DNA of 64,000 nt from an uncultured Bacteroidota bacterium (GTDB taxonomy: Bacteria; Bacteroidota; Bacteroidia; Chitinophagales; LD1). Below the pieces are notes generated by a model. It was given only the letters and a program-made list of their open reading frames with translations, searched no databases and was not told where the DNA came from. Within the stretch, counting starts at the first letter, position 1. Every line of letters begins with the position of its first letter. This document shows positions 8,444-17,062 of this stretch, piece after piece. The translations under genes and the position numbers were made by a program. The stretch lies in NCBI GenBank assembly GCA_937894725.1, contig CALAYL010000055.1, positions 1-64,000 of the forward strand. Reading direction: 5' to 3'.

Positions 8444-9567
8444 GAGATTATCAAATCTGCAACAGATGTGTCATGGACACCACAGACCCTATTATCGAGT
8501 TTGATGAACAAGGAAATTGCAACCATTGTAACGAATTTTTATCTCAACGAATAAAGCATCAATATCAAGGTGCAAGCTCCGATGCTCAATTAAATGTGTT
8601 GGCTGAAACCATCAAAAAAGCTGGTGTAGGTAAAGAATACGATTGCATCGTTGGTTTGAGTGGAGGCATTGATAGTTCATATACAGCCTATATTTGTAAA
8701 AACTTAGGACTAAGAGTGCTAGCTGTACACTTAGACAATGGTTGGAATGCAGAAGAAGCCGTGTTGAATATCAAAAACATAGCCAGAAAGTTAAGCATAG
8801 ACTATGAGAGTTTTGTACTGGATTGGGATGAGTTTAAAGATCTTCAACTTGCTTTTCTAAAAGCATCTGTGCCAGAAGCAGACACTCCTACTGATATGGC
8901 TATACCTGGGTCATTACATCAAGTAGCCGCTAAATATGGAGTGAAGTATATCATCAGTGGGGGGAATTTTGCTACGGAAGGTATTCTTCCTAGACATTGG
9001 CACTACAATGCAAAAGATACTCGTTATTTTAAATATATCTATAAAACTTTCGGTACTAAAAAACTAAAACAGTTCCCACTTTTTGGATTTATGCAAGAGA
9101 TGTATTACAAGCTTGTTAGAGGGGTGAAGATAATCTACATATTAAACTATGTACCTTATAACAAATCCGATGCTATGCATTTACTAAAAAATGAGCTCGA
9201 ATGGAGATTTTATGGAGGCAAGCACTATGAGTCACTCTATACGGGGTTTATTCAGTCGTATTATCTTTATAAAAAATTCGGCATTGACTATCGCAGAGCT
9301 ACTTTGGCTACTCAAATTTGCACCAAAGATGTAAGTAGAGAAGATGCATTAAATGAGCTCAAGACAGCACCATACACTATCGAAAAATCAAACAGAGAAA
9401 AAGAATATATAGCTAAAAAACTAGGGGTGAGCCAAGCTGAGTTTGAGAAGATTTTAGAACTACCAAGTAAATACTATACTGACTATCCAAATGACGAAAA
9501 GTTTTTGTCATTTGTATATGACACATATAGACGAATCTTTAAAAAGGAAAAATTAGCAAGCTTTTGA
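8440..9567 (+). CDS. wbpG: N-acetyl sugar amidotransferase (WbpG/PseA/LegG type)
   Basis: PP-loop ATPase of the N-acetyl sugar amidotransferase family, 375 residues. It activates an N-acetyl group with ATP and accepts ammonia from HisH-HisF to form an acetamidino group. Two cysteine pairs at the N-terminus (Cys7/Cys10 and Cys27/Cys30) probably bind zinc. The PP-loop SGGIDSS spans residues 74-80, followed by AVHLDNGWN. GGNFATEGILPRHWHYNA near residue 170 is characteristic of this family. The substrate is unknown because none of the usual WbpB/D/E/I, pseudaminic or legionaminic genes are in the window. Expression is coupled to hisF by an ATGA overlap. Confidence 0.86.
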   Translation: MRDYQICNRCVMDTTDPIIEFDEQGNCNHCNEFLSQRIKHQYQGASSDAQLNVLAETIKKAGVGKEYDCIVGLSGGIDSSYTAYICKNLGLRVLAVHLDNGWNAEEAVLNIKNIARKLSIDYESFVLDWDEFKDLQLAFLKASVPEADTPTDMAIPGSLHQVAAKYGVKYIISGGNFATEGILPRHWHYNAKDTRYFKYIYKTFGTKKLKQFPLFGFMQEMYYKLVRGVKIIYILNYVPYNKSDAMHLLKNELEWRFYGGKHYESLYTGFIQSYYLYKKFGIDYRRATLATQICTKDVSREDALNELKTAPYTIEKSNREKEYIAKKLGVSQAEFEKILELPSKYYTDYPNDEKFLSFVYDTYRRIFKKEKLASF

Positions 9568-9707
9568 TGCGTTTTTTTATATTGTTATGTTTTTGATTGG
9601 TCTTATTGACATATTGAAAAGACTTTATCTCCTTCATCAGCATCTACGCTAAATATTTTATCTTAACTTTATTTTCTAAAATCGTACTTTGGATTTATAA
9701 ATCAGAT

Positions 9708-11594
9708 ATGAAAAAAGCACTGCTGCTGTTTATTTTATTCGTAGGATATACCAATATATATTCGCAATGCACTTCAAATAGGTATTTGGATACGATCTAT
9801 ACCTATGTAAGCAAAACAACCCAGATTTTATACGGCAATGCGGATCCCTACCTTGGTGTTAGTCAAAATTTATATTTAGACTTTTATGAACCTACAGGGG
9901 ACACGCTTCGTTACCGCCCTTTGATTATTTACGCTTTTGGGGGGGCTTTTTTGATTGGCGACAAAAACCAGCCACCCATTCCCGAATATTGCAATCACTT
10001 TGCTAAAGCTGGCTATGCGGTAGCATCCATAGATTATCGAATTGGGTTCAACACCTTGAGTACAGGTAGTTGTGAGAGAGCTGTGATTAGAGCTGTGCAA
10101 GATTTGCGTGCAGCTATTCGTTTCCTATCTCAGCGAGCTACACAGTTTGGCATAGATACATCTGCCATTTTTCTCACTGGATCTAGCGCAGGCTGTATTG
10201 CTGGGCTTCATTCTGCTTTTATGAGAGAAAGCGAAGTACCTATCTCGTCTGCTGGAATACCCCTTGAGCCACAAAACTTACAATGTATAGACTGTAGTGG
10301 CAATACTGATTTTAATAAACGAGTACCCAAACCACGTGGTATTCTAAATCATTGGGGCGCAATTTTAGACACAAACTTTATCACTAGCTTGCCCGAAGAC
10401 AATATACCCGTTTTATCTATTCATGGCGATGCTGACCCATTGGTGCCATATGAATATGGTCCCCCATTTAGTTTCCCGATTTTCCCAAATGTATATGGGA
10501 GCAAGCCTATCCATCAACGACTTACTCAAATTGGTATCAAAAACGAGCTTATACCTCTCCATAATTATCTGCATGAAACATGGTTGACAAATAGGGAGGT
10601 GCTGGATACGGCTTTTACTCGAGAGAAGCCATTTATGTATGGTATTTTAAAACCTAATCCTCAAAAAATAACTGGTGACACTATTGCATGTATAGGAGAA
10701 ACGCAAGCCTACAAGGCGCAATATACAGACTTGAGTAAGTACTGTTTTAGCTTGAATGGGGGAGGAGCTATCATATCTCAATCTGCCAATCAGGTGGTTA
10801 TAAAATGGATATCATCAGGTATTCATACTATCAGCGTGAGAGAGTTAAATAAAAATGAAGTAAATGGCGATATTGCCCTACTGAAAGTAAACGTAATTGA
10901 TCGGCCTAAAGCAGCTTTCTCGCTTTCTGAAAATGTATTGACAGTGAGCTGTAGTGATAGTTCTTTAGATGCTATTCGTTGGTATTATAATTTCCAAACT
11001 AATGCAAACGCTACAAGCCAAAACCCTACATACACATACGCTACGCCAGGACTAAAACAAGTGCGACTTATCGTTAGCAATGGATATTGCTATGACACTA
11101 CTTACCGTACGATCGATATCGATACTTGTCCACGCGTTTTATTTTCATACCGTGTAGTAGGCGACTCTGTTTACTTTACTGCACATCCTTCAAATGGTCT
11201 GAAGTACATATGGAGTTTTGGCGATGGAACAAAAGACAGCACTACGCTCAATCCTGTGCATGCATACACTGCTTCTCAAAATTATTTAGTAGGGCTTACA
11301 ATTACCAACGCCAAGGGCTGTAAAGTTTCAGGCACACAGATTATTAATTTTGCTAAGCCAAGTGGCATACGTGATGAAAAGAAATCCTTGCCTTTTTATC
11401 CTAACCCAGTACACGATTTTTTGTATGTAAATAAAAATGGAAATTATAAACTGTTTGATATTCATGCTAAATTGATACTACAGCGATTTGTGAGGCAAGA
11501 CGATTTTATATCAATGTCTGCATTACCAGCTGGATTATACTTTTTAGTTGATATAGAAAATCCTACATCTTTCTTTCAATTTATTAAAGAGTAA
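9708..11594 (+). CDS. secreted esterase-like protein with PKD domain and T9SS sorting domain
   Basis: A 628-residue modular exported protein. A signal peptide ends near residue 20 (YSQC). An alpha/beta-hydrolase domain of carboxylesterase type spans about 25-310: an oxyanion-type GGAF motif, a nucleophile motif GSSAGC near residue 158, DGD-like SIHGDADPLVPY and a late HETW histidine. Residues about 320-460 look like Ig-like/PKD modules, and a clearer PKD domain (YIWSFGDGT) follows at about 470-550. The C-terminus (LPFYPNPVHDFLYV through ALPAGLYFLV) is a type A T9SS sorting domain. It is probably an outer-surface or secreted esterase; the substrate is not evident. Confidence 0.8.
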   Translation: MKKALLLFILFVGYTNIYSQCTSNRYLDTIYTYVSKTTQILYGNADPYLGVSQNLYLDFYEPTGDTLRYRPLIIYAFGGAFLIGDKNQPPIPEYCNHFAKAGYAVASIDYRIGFNTLSTGSCERAVIRAVQDLRAAIRFLSQRATQFGIDTSAIFLTGSSAGCIAGLHSAFMRESEVPISSAGIPLEPQNLQCIDCSGNTDFNKRVPKPRGILNHWGAILDTNFITSLPEDNIPVLSIHGDADPLVPYEYGPPFSFPIFPNVYGSKPIHQRLTQIGIKNELIPLHNYLHETWLTNREVLDTAFTREKPFMYGILKPNPQKITGDTIACIGETQAYKAQYTDLSKYCFSLNGGGAIISQSANQVVIKWISSGIHTISVRELNKNEVNGDIALLKVNVIDRPKAAFSLSENVLTVSCSDSSLDAIRWYYNFQTNANATSQNPTYTYATPGLKQVRLIVSNGYCYDTTYRTIDIDTCPRVLFSYRVVGDSVYFTAHPSNGLKYIWSFGDGTKDSTTLNPVHAYTASQNYLVGLTITNAKGCKVSGTQIINFAKPSGIRDEKKSLPFYPNPVHDFLYVNKNGNYKLFDIHAKLILQRFVRQDDFISMSALPAGLYFLVDIENPTSFFQFIKE

Positions 11595-11616
11595 TAGATT
11601 TTTTTAGTTTTAGCTC

Positions 11617-13269
11617 ATGGTGACAAATGTTTTTAGAAAAAAGGATGTAGCAAAAGCAGCAGCAGATGCTACGGCTGAAGAATCGAGTGGGGAACCAAGT
11701 ATGAAGCGAAGCCTCACGGTAGTCGATTTGACCGCAATGGGTATAGCGGCCGTAGTAGGTGCGGGTATTTTTTCTACCATAGGCAAGGCAAGTTTTGAAG
11801 GTGGACCTGGTATTGTACTTCTTTTTATTTTTGTAGCCATTGCATGTGGATTGTCTGCTCTCTGTTACGCAGAGTTTGCTAGTTTAGTGCCTGTATCGGG
11901 AAGCGCATATACCTATGCTTATGTAGCTTTTGGTGAAATCATAGCGTGGATTATAGGTTGGGATTTATTGATGGAATACGCAATCGGCAATATCGTAGTG
12001 TCTATTTCGTGGAGTGGATATTTTGCTAATCTATGCAAAGGATTTGGGTTAGAAATACCAGCATATTTACTCACAGACTATTGGTCAGCTCGCGATGGCG
12101 TAAACGAAATTGCCACATTAGCCTGGCAAACTGCCCCTCGTATTTTAGATTTTCCTTTAGTTTGCAACATCCCCGCATTTTTAATCGTGGTGTTGATTAC
12201 TATCATTACCTATGTAGGTATCAAAGAAAGTAAACAGAGTGCTAATCTCATGGTATTGTTGAAGGTAAGTGTAGTACTGATGGTTATTTTTGCAGGAGCA
12301 TTTTATGTAAATCCCGAGAATTGGACCCCATTTTTACCCAATGGCACCAAAGGGGTATTAGGTGGTATAGCGGCTGTTTTCTTTGCCTACATTGGGTTTG
12401 ATGCCATATCTACCACTGCAGAGGAGTGTAAAGATCCGCAGCGAGACTTACCTCGTTCTATGATTTATGCCCTAGTAATATGTACCATTTTGTACGTGGC
12501 TATTGCATTAGTCCTCACAGGTATGGTCAATTATAAAGAGCTGAATGTTACAGAACCACTTTCATTTGTATTTGAAAGAGTAGGACTTCACTGGATGGCA
12601 GGAGTCATAGCCGTGAGTGCCGTTATCGCTACCGCCTCAGTGTTATTGGTTTTTCAGGTAGGCCAACCCCGTATTTGGATGAGTATGAGTCGTGATGGCT
12701 TATTACCTAAGGTTTTTTCTAAAATTCATCCAAAGTTTGGCACGCCTTCTTTTTCTACTATTTTGACAGGAGTTTTGGTCGCTGTTCCCGCTCTTTTTGC
12801 AAATATGGATTTGATGGTTGACTTAACTAGCATTGGTACGCTTTTTGCTTTTGCATTAGTATCGGCAGGTATTCTTCGTCTTCACCAAAAACCTATCCAC
12901 AAGCCTTCATTTCGGGTTCCCTTTATATCAGCCAAATTTATTTTCCCCTCTTTATATTTAGTTTCGTTACTCTTCTTTGGTTGGTATGCTCCTACAGACT
13001 TTAACATTTATTTTGGCTTAGAAAATGGGTTCGATTTTACCACTTTACGACAAGCATTTCCGCATTATCTTTTTATACTGGGCGGGTTTTATCTGTGTTG
13101 GTTTTCGCTCACTCAGCGTGCTTCCTTACTACCCATGTTAGCACTCATAAGTTGTGGCTATCTACTTAGCGAGTCTGGTGCTACCAATTGGGAGCGATTT
13201 TTGATTTGGTTGTTTTTGGGATTAATCGTATATTTAATCTATGGATACAAAAAAAGTAAATTGGCTTAG
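11617..13269 (+). CDS. APC-family amino acid permease
   Basis: A 550-residue integral membrane transporter of the amino acid-polyamine-organocation superfamily, most like cationic amino acid transporters (CAT/YfnA). The first helix carries GAGIFSTIG, the unwound substrate-binding segment. VSGSAYTYAYV and the FFAYIGFDAISTTAEE stretch are typical of the CAT branch. Twelve to fourteen hydrophobic helices can be counted, with a basic N-terminal tail. The substrate is not certain. Its 3' end overlaps the NlpC/P60 gene by 29 bases, so the two are likely transcribed together. Confidence 0.85.
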   Translation: MVTNVFRKKDVAKAAADATAEESSGEPSMKRSLTVVDLTAMGIAAVVGAGIFSTIGKASFEGGPGIVLLFIFVAIACGLSALCYAEFASLVPVSGSAYTYAYVAFGEIIAWIIGWDLLMEYAIGNIVVSISWSGYFANLCKGFGLEIPAYLLTDYWSARDGVNEIATLAWQTAPRILDFPLVCNIPAFLIVVLITIITYVGIKESKQSANLMVLLKVSVVLMVIFAGAFYVNPENWTPFLPNGTKGVLGGIAAVFFAYIGFDAISTTAEECKDPQRDLPRSMIYALVICTILYVAIALVLTGMVNYKELNVTEPLSFVFERVGLHWMAGVIAVSAVIATASVLLVFQVGQPRIWMSMSRDGLLPKVFSKIHPKFGTPSFSTILTGVLVAVPALFANMDLMVDLTSIGTLFAFALVSAGILRLHQKPIHKPSFRVPFISAKFIFPSLYLVSLLFFGWYAPTDFNIYFGLENGFDFTTLRQAFPHYLFILGGFYLCWFSLTQRASLLPMLALISCGYLLSESGATNWERFLIWLFLGLIVYLIYGYKKSKLA

Positions 13270-13780
13270 TTTGTTTTTTTGTTTGATGCTGTTGGGAAAT
13301 GTTGCCCTTGCGCAGAAAAGTGATAAACCCGCTGATGGCAATGACTATTCTTTTTTAAAGTTTGAGGAGGTGAATTCTTTCTTTAAACAAAAGAAAATCT
13401 CTTTGCTTTCTGCCGATAATTTAGACTTGTTTTTTGAGTCATTCTCTTGGCTCGGTACACCCTATAGATATGCTGGCAAAACATACGAAGGCATTGATTG
13501 TTCTGGTTTTGTAGCGGCTGTTTATGACAAGGTTTTTCACCGAAAATTGAGTGGCTCATGCAGGGATATATTTACTAAATGTGAACCTGTAGAAAAGGAG
13601 CAGCTTACAGAAGGTGATCTTGTATTTTTTAGCATTAGAGGGCCATTGTCGCATGTAGGTTTGTATTTAGGAAACAATAAATTTGTTCACGCTTCGGTAC
13701 ATGGCGGAGTGATGGTAAATGATCTTGACGAGTCATATTACAAGCGATATTTTTATAAAGTAGCTCGATTAATCGAATAA
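13241..13780 (+). CDS. NlpC/P60 family cell-wall peptidase
   Basis: A 179-residue C40-family cysteine peptidase, probably cutting gamma-D-Glu-diamino acid bonds in peptidoglycan stems in the periplasm. A signal peptide occupies residues 1-24 and ends ALAQ. The nucleophile is in YEGIDCSGFV (Cys87) and the histidine in LSHVGLYLG (His138), with a second conserved HAS segment after it. There is no extra SH3 or LysM targeting module. The start lies within the end of the permease gene, 29 bases before that gene's stop, and is fixed by the signal peptide that follows. Confidence 0.88.
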   Translation: MDTKKVNWLSLFFCLMLLGNVALAQKSDKPADGNDYSFLKFEEVNSFFKQKKISLLSADNLDLFFESFSWLGTPYRYAGKTYEGIDCSGFVAAVYDKVFHRKLSGSCRDIFTKCEPVEKEQLTEGDLVFFSIRGPLSHVGLYLGNNKFVHASVHGGVMVNDLDESYYKRYFYKVARLIE

Positions 13781-13811
13781 ACTGTATATTTAGATTTTAA
13801 AAAACATACTG

Positions 13812-14453
13812 ATGCGTAATTTTTCAACTATAATTTTGGTTTTCATCACCATATCTTCATTTGCATTTGAAGGCACTGTAAAAGTACGATATAAGCAATT
13901 TAACGGCACAAACGATAAATACGATTTTGTTTGGAATTTTAAAGAGACAAAATGTGCGCTAACGATGTCTATGATTGACGCTGAGGCTAATGCTAAAACC
14001 ACCTTTTTGCCAGATATAGCCAATAAACAATTGCTTATTTACACACAAGACCCTACTGCTACAGATAAGCTTTTTTATACCATTTCAGTAACTGATATTA
14101 TTGGGAACACAGGTAAAACTAGCGCTCAAGCCACTGGCCAGAAGAAAGAAATAGCTGGGGTAAGTTGTGAGCAATATATTTTCAAAACGGAAAAAGGCAG
14201 TTGCGAAGCATGGATAGCTCCGAGTATCGCTATAGATTGGAAGTCGCTTGCTACGTTTTTCAAAACAGCCACTGCTATTCAAGCTATGGCAAACCACGGT
14301 ATCGTTGGATTTCCAATGGAAGTAGTGGACAAAAATGAACAAGGTTTGATTATCGAATCTTCTCAAACAGTTGAATATAACACAGCTAAACAGGCTGATA
14401 CGGTATTTTCTATTCCTACAGGATACAAGGCATTGGTAGTAGAAAACAAATAA
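13812..14453 (+). CDS. exported DUF4412-like protein
   Basis: A 213-residue protein with a short signal peptide (residues 1-18, ending SFA) and a beta-rich mature part. The pattern of a leading EGTVKVRY strand, a central cysteine in AGVSCEQYIF and a lipoprotein-carrier-like layout resembles DUF4412 proteins of Bacteroidota, which are thought to be periplasmic or outer-membrane associated. No catalytic motif is visible. It lies 31 bases after the NlpC/P60 gene on the same strand. Family membership is a recognition from overall pattern and not from a sharp motif. Confidence 0.55.
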   Translation: MRNFSTIILVFITISSFAFEGTVKVRYKQFNGTNDKYDFVWNFKETKCALTMSMIDAEANAKTTFLPDIANKQLLIYTQDPTATDKLFYTISVTDIIGNTGKTSAQATGQKKEIAGVSCEQYIFKTEKGSCEAWIAPSIAIDWKSLATFFKTATAIQAMANHGIVGFPMEVVDKNEQGLIIESSQTVEYNTAKQADTVFSIPTGYKALVVENK

Positions 14454-14573
14454 TCTCCCTTTTTTCTCTGAAAAATAGCCTGAATTAGCTACGTTGATAG
14501 CGATATTTTACCTGTTTAAAAGTTTTGTTTAGATAGAAAGCAATTTTGTTTTTTATTTCACATTTTTTTGCGA

Positions 14574-14581
14574 TATATTTG
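14574..14581 (+). promoter_or_regulatory. putative -7 box TATATTTG of rpoD
   Basis: Exact match to TANNTTTG, 25 bases before the rpoD ATG. A TTTG at 14545-14548 is upstream, but the spacing (25 bases) is longer than usual for a -33 element. Confidence 0.5.
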
Positions 14582-14606
14582 TTGGCTAAAACACACTACA
14601 TTGGGA

Positions 14607-15473
14607 ATGCGTCAACTTAAGATCACTAAATCGATTACAAATCGTGAGAGTGCATCGCTAGAAAAATACTTGCAAGAAATTGGGAAAGTAGATTTGATCA
14701 CTGCCGAAGAGGAGGTGGTTCTTGCTAAAAAAATCAAGATGGGTGATCAACGCGCACTCGAAAAGCTGACTAAAGCAAACCTACGTTTCGTGGTATCAGT
14801 AGCTAAGCAATATCAAAACCAAGGACTTACATTGCCCGATTTAATTAATGAAGGAAATCTAGGTCTTATTAAAGCTGCTCAACGTTTTGATGAAACAAAA
14901 GGATTTAAGTTTATCTCTTATGCGGTATGGTGGATTCGTCAATCTATTTTGCAAGCTTTGGCCGAGCAATCGCGTATTGTACGTTTGCCACTCAATAAAG
15001 TAGGCTCACTTACTAAAATCAACAAAGCATTTCAACAACTTGAACAAGAATTTGAGCGTGAACCATCACCAGAAGAGTTGGCTAAATTGCTCGAAGTAGA
15101 TGAAGATGAAGTACGCACTACACTAGGTATAGCAGGACGTCACGTATCAGTGGATGCTCCTTTTGTAAATGGAGAAGAAAATGCACTCATCGATGTACTC
15201 GCCAATCCGAATGCTGAAGCAGCCGATGGTAAAGTAGCATACCATGATTCTTTACGTCAAGAAATTGAACGCTCACTCGGTACACTCCACGAAAAACAAG
15301 CAGAAGTTTTAAAACTTTACTTCGGTATAGGTATGGATCATCCTATGTCACTCGAAGATATTTCAATGAAATATGACCTCACTAAAGAGCGCGTACGTCA
15401 AATTAAGGACAAAGCCCTTATGCGCCTTAAAGCAAGTGCCAAGAGCGAACTTTTAAAGTCTTATTTAGGCTAA
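14607..15473 (+). CDS. rpoD: RNA polymerase primary sigma factor RpoD (SigA)
   Basis: Primary sigma-70 factor of the short Bacteroidota type, 288 residues without region 1.1. I chose ATG 14607 because the conserved opening MRQLKITKSITNRESAS starts there; an in-frame TTG at 14568 would add a tail not seen in the family. Region 2 contains LRFVVSVAKQYQNQGL, LPDLINEGNLGLIKAA and the core-binding/-10 segment FKFISYAVWWIRQSI. Region 3 follows from about residue 150, and region 4 has the helix-turn-helix LTKERVRQIKDKA. This protein should read the TANNTTTG promoters marked here. A clear terminator follows the stop. Confidence 0.97.
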   Translation: MRQLKITKSITNRESASLEKYLQEIGKVDLITAEEEVVLAKKIKMGDQRALEKLTKANLRFVVSVAKQYQNQGLTLPDLINEGNLGLIKAAQRFDETKGFKFISYAVWWIRQSILQALAEQSRIVRLPLNKVGSLTKINKAFQQLEQEFEREPSPEELAKLLEVDEDEVRTTLGIAGRHVSVDAPFVNGEENALIDVLANPNAEAADGKVAYHDSLRQEIERSLGTLHEKQAEVLKLYFGIGMDHPMSLEDISMKYDLTKERVRQIKDKALMRLKASAKSELLKSYLG

Positions 15474-15487
15474 AATCACAAATGTTT

Positions 15488-15526
15488 AAAAAGTCCATAA
15501 GCCATCTTATGGACTTTTTTATTTTT
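15488..15526 (+). terminator. rho-independent terminator after rpoD
   Basis: Inverted repeat AGTCCATAA / TTATGGACT around a short loop, flanked by A-rich DNA on the left and a T run on the right. It also overlaps the GAPDH promoter box. Confidence 0.85.
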
Positions 15527-15527
15527 G
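15520..15527 (+). promoter_or_regulatory. putative -7 box TATTTTTG of GAPDH
   Basis: Matches TANNTTTG 25 bases before the GAPDH start and sits in the T tail of the rpoD terminator, so termination and re-initiation are packed together. Confidence 0.5.
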
Positions 15528-15552
15528 CACCATTATTAAAAAACCTTTTATT

Positions 15553-17001
15553 ATGAAAGACCAGTACGAAGTAGAATTAGGCCAATGGATAAATTCCGAA
15601 AGAGCAGCCCTCGAGCTACTCGAAACTGCCTCTAAGCTTCAATTTGACAAGTCAATAGAGCTTGTTTTGTTTAGGCGTAAGGTATTTGACAAGCGTGTGA
15701 GCGAAATCTTAAACGACCACGTGTATGCCGCTAAGTTTACCGGACTCAATATCAAAGTGGATTTGACACTGGGGCTTACCCAAGCTATCGCAAAATTAGC
15801 TTTACCAGCCTGTAAAATTGACTTAGGCAGACTTTGTAAAGAGTATATAGCAGATGGCACAAGCCCTAGCTTTGATACTTTCGTGGCGCAAAAGCTCGAC
15901 TTTTTGGTAGGTAAAGAATCGAAAACTTTGGTGCCTCGTGATATTATATTGTACGGGTTTGGTCGAATCGGTAGGTTGGCTGCTCGTATATTGATACAAC
16001 ATGCGGGCGCAGGTCAGCAACTTCGCCTCAAGGCCATCGTGACTAGAGATAAAGCTACAGATGACTTGAATAAAAGAGCCTCTTTGCTTCGCAAAGATTC
16101 GGTACATGGGAAATTTGCAGGTGTAGTAGAAACAGATGAAGAATCTGGCTCTATCATTATGAATGGACATAAAGTGCAGATGATCACTGCATCATCTCCT
16201 TCTGCTATTGATTATACGCAATATGGCATCAACGATGCAATTGTAATAGACAACACAGGAGCATGGCGCGATGAAGCAGGCCTTGGAGAGCATCTCAAAG
16301 CCAAAGGAGTGAGTGCAGTATTGCTTACTGCTCCAGGTAAAGGTACTTTACCTAATATTGTGTATGGCGTAAACCATGAGAACTTCAAAATAGGCGAAAA
16401 TGGCCAGATATTTACCGCAGCTAGTTGTACCACCAATGCTATAGTGCCTGTAATCAAGGTATTTAAAGACTCTTTAGGCATTGAAAAAGGACATATTGAA
16501 TCCGTTCATGCTTATACCAACGACCAAAATCTACTTGATAACTATCACAAAAAAGCGAGACGTGGCAGAAGTGCACCAAATAACATGGTAATCACAGAAA
16601 CTGGTGCAGGAAGTGCAGTTACCAAAGTATTTCCAGATATGAAAGGCGTATTGACCTCAAATTCTGTCCGCGTGCCAGTACCGAACGTATCGTTGGCGAT
16701 TTTAAATCTAAGAGTAAAAACCAAAACAACTAAAGAGGAAGTAAACCAAATGCTTAAAAATGCCTCACTTTATGGTGAGCTTGTAGAACAAATGGATTAC
16801 TCTATGTCGGCTGAATTGGTTTCGTCTGATGTGGTGGGCAACACACACGCTTGTGAAGTAGATAGCCACGCTACAATAGTTTCTGAAGATGGCTTGAATG
16901 TGCTTGTATATGCTTGGTACGACAATGAGTACGGCTACACATGTCAGGTCGTTCGCTTAGCCAAACATCTGGCTGGTGTGCGAAGACCTGTGTATTTCTA
17001 A
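15553..17001 (+). CDS. gap: glyceraldehyde-3-phosphate dehydrogenase, long form
   Basis: NAD(P)-dependent GAPDH of glycolysis/gluconeogenesis. At 482 residues it is about 140 longer than the classical enzyme because of an N-terminal helical extension (residues 1-125) with no motif I can name. The catalytic part starts at YGFGRIGRLAARIL (NAD-binding). The nucleophile is in ASCTTN (Cys292), followed by HAYTNDQNLLDNYHKKARRG and GVLTSNSVRVPVPN. WYDNEYGYTCQV at the end is the usual C-terminal signature. Long GAPDHs of this type are common in Bacteroidota and often occur with a second, short GAPDH. Its cofactor preference and the job of the extension are unknown. Confidence 0.93.
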   Translation: MKDQYEVELGQWINSERAALELLETASKLQFDKSIELVLFRRKVFDKRVSEILNDHVYAAKFTGLNIKVDLTLGLTQAIAKLALPACKIDLGRLCKEYIADGTSPSFDTFVAQKLDFLVGKESKTLVPRDIILYGFGRIGRLAARILIQHAGAGQQLRLKAIVTRDKATDDLNKRASLLRKDSVHGKFAGVVETDEESGSIIMNGHKVQMITASSPSAIDYTQYGINDAIVIDNTGAWRDEAGLGEHLKAKGVSAVLLTAPGKGTLPNIVYGVNHENFKIGENGQIFTAASCTTNAIVPVIKVFKDSLGIEKGHIESVHAYTNDQNLLDNYHKKARRGRSAPNNMVITETGAGSAVTKVFPDMKGVLTSNSVRVPVPNVSLAILNLRVKTKTTKEEVNQMLKNASLYGELVEQMDYSMSAELVSSDVVGNTHACEVDSHATIVSEDGLNVLVYAWYDNEYGYTCQVVRLAKHLAGVRRPVYF

Positions 17002-17021
17002 TTCATAGAAAAAAAATATCG

Positions 17022-17054
17022 CTAAAGCCACGAATTTATCGTGGCTTTTTTACT
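17022..17054 (+). terminator. rho-independent terminator after GAPDH
   Basis: Stem AAGCCACGA / TCGTGGCTT with a short loop and a run of T. It ends just before the GH25 lysozyme start. Confidence 0.85.
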
Positions 17055-17058
17055 TTTA
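17051..17058 (+). promoter_or_regulatory. putative -7-like box TACTTTTA
   Basis: One mismatch from TANNTTTG, only 4 bases before the GTG start of the GH25 gene and directly after the GAPDH terminator. It implies an almost leaderless mRNA. Confidence 0.35.
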
Positions 17059-17062
17059 CAAA

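Noticed and set aside
9938..9946. G7 run in the esterase-like gene as a phase-variation site
   Set aside because: It encodes the conserved oxyanion Gly-Gly and is shorter than the two nine-base tracts, so codon choice explains it.
14568..14607. TTG start that would lengthen RpoD by 13 residues
   Set aside because: It falls ahead of and within the promoter box, and the conserved N-terminus begins at ATG 14607.
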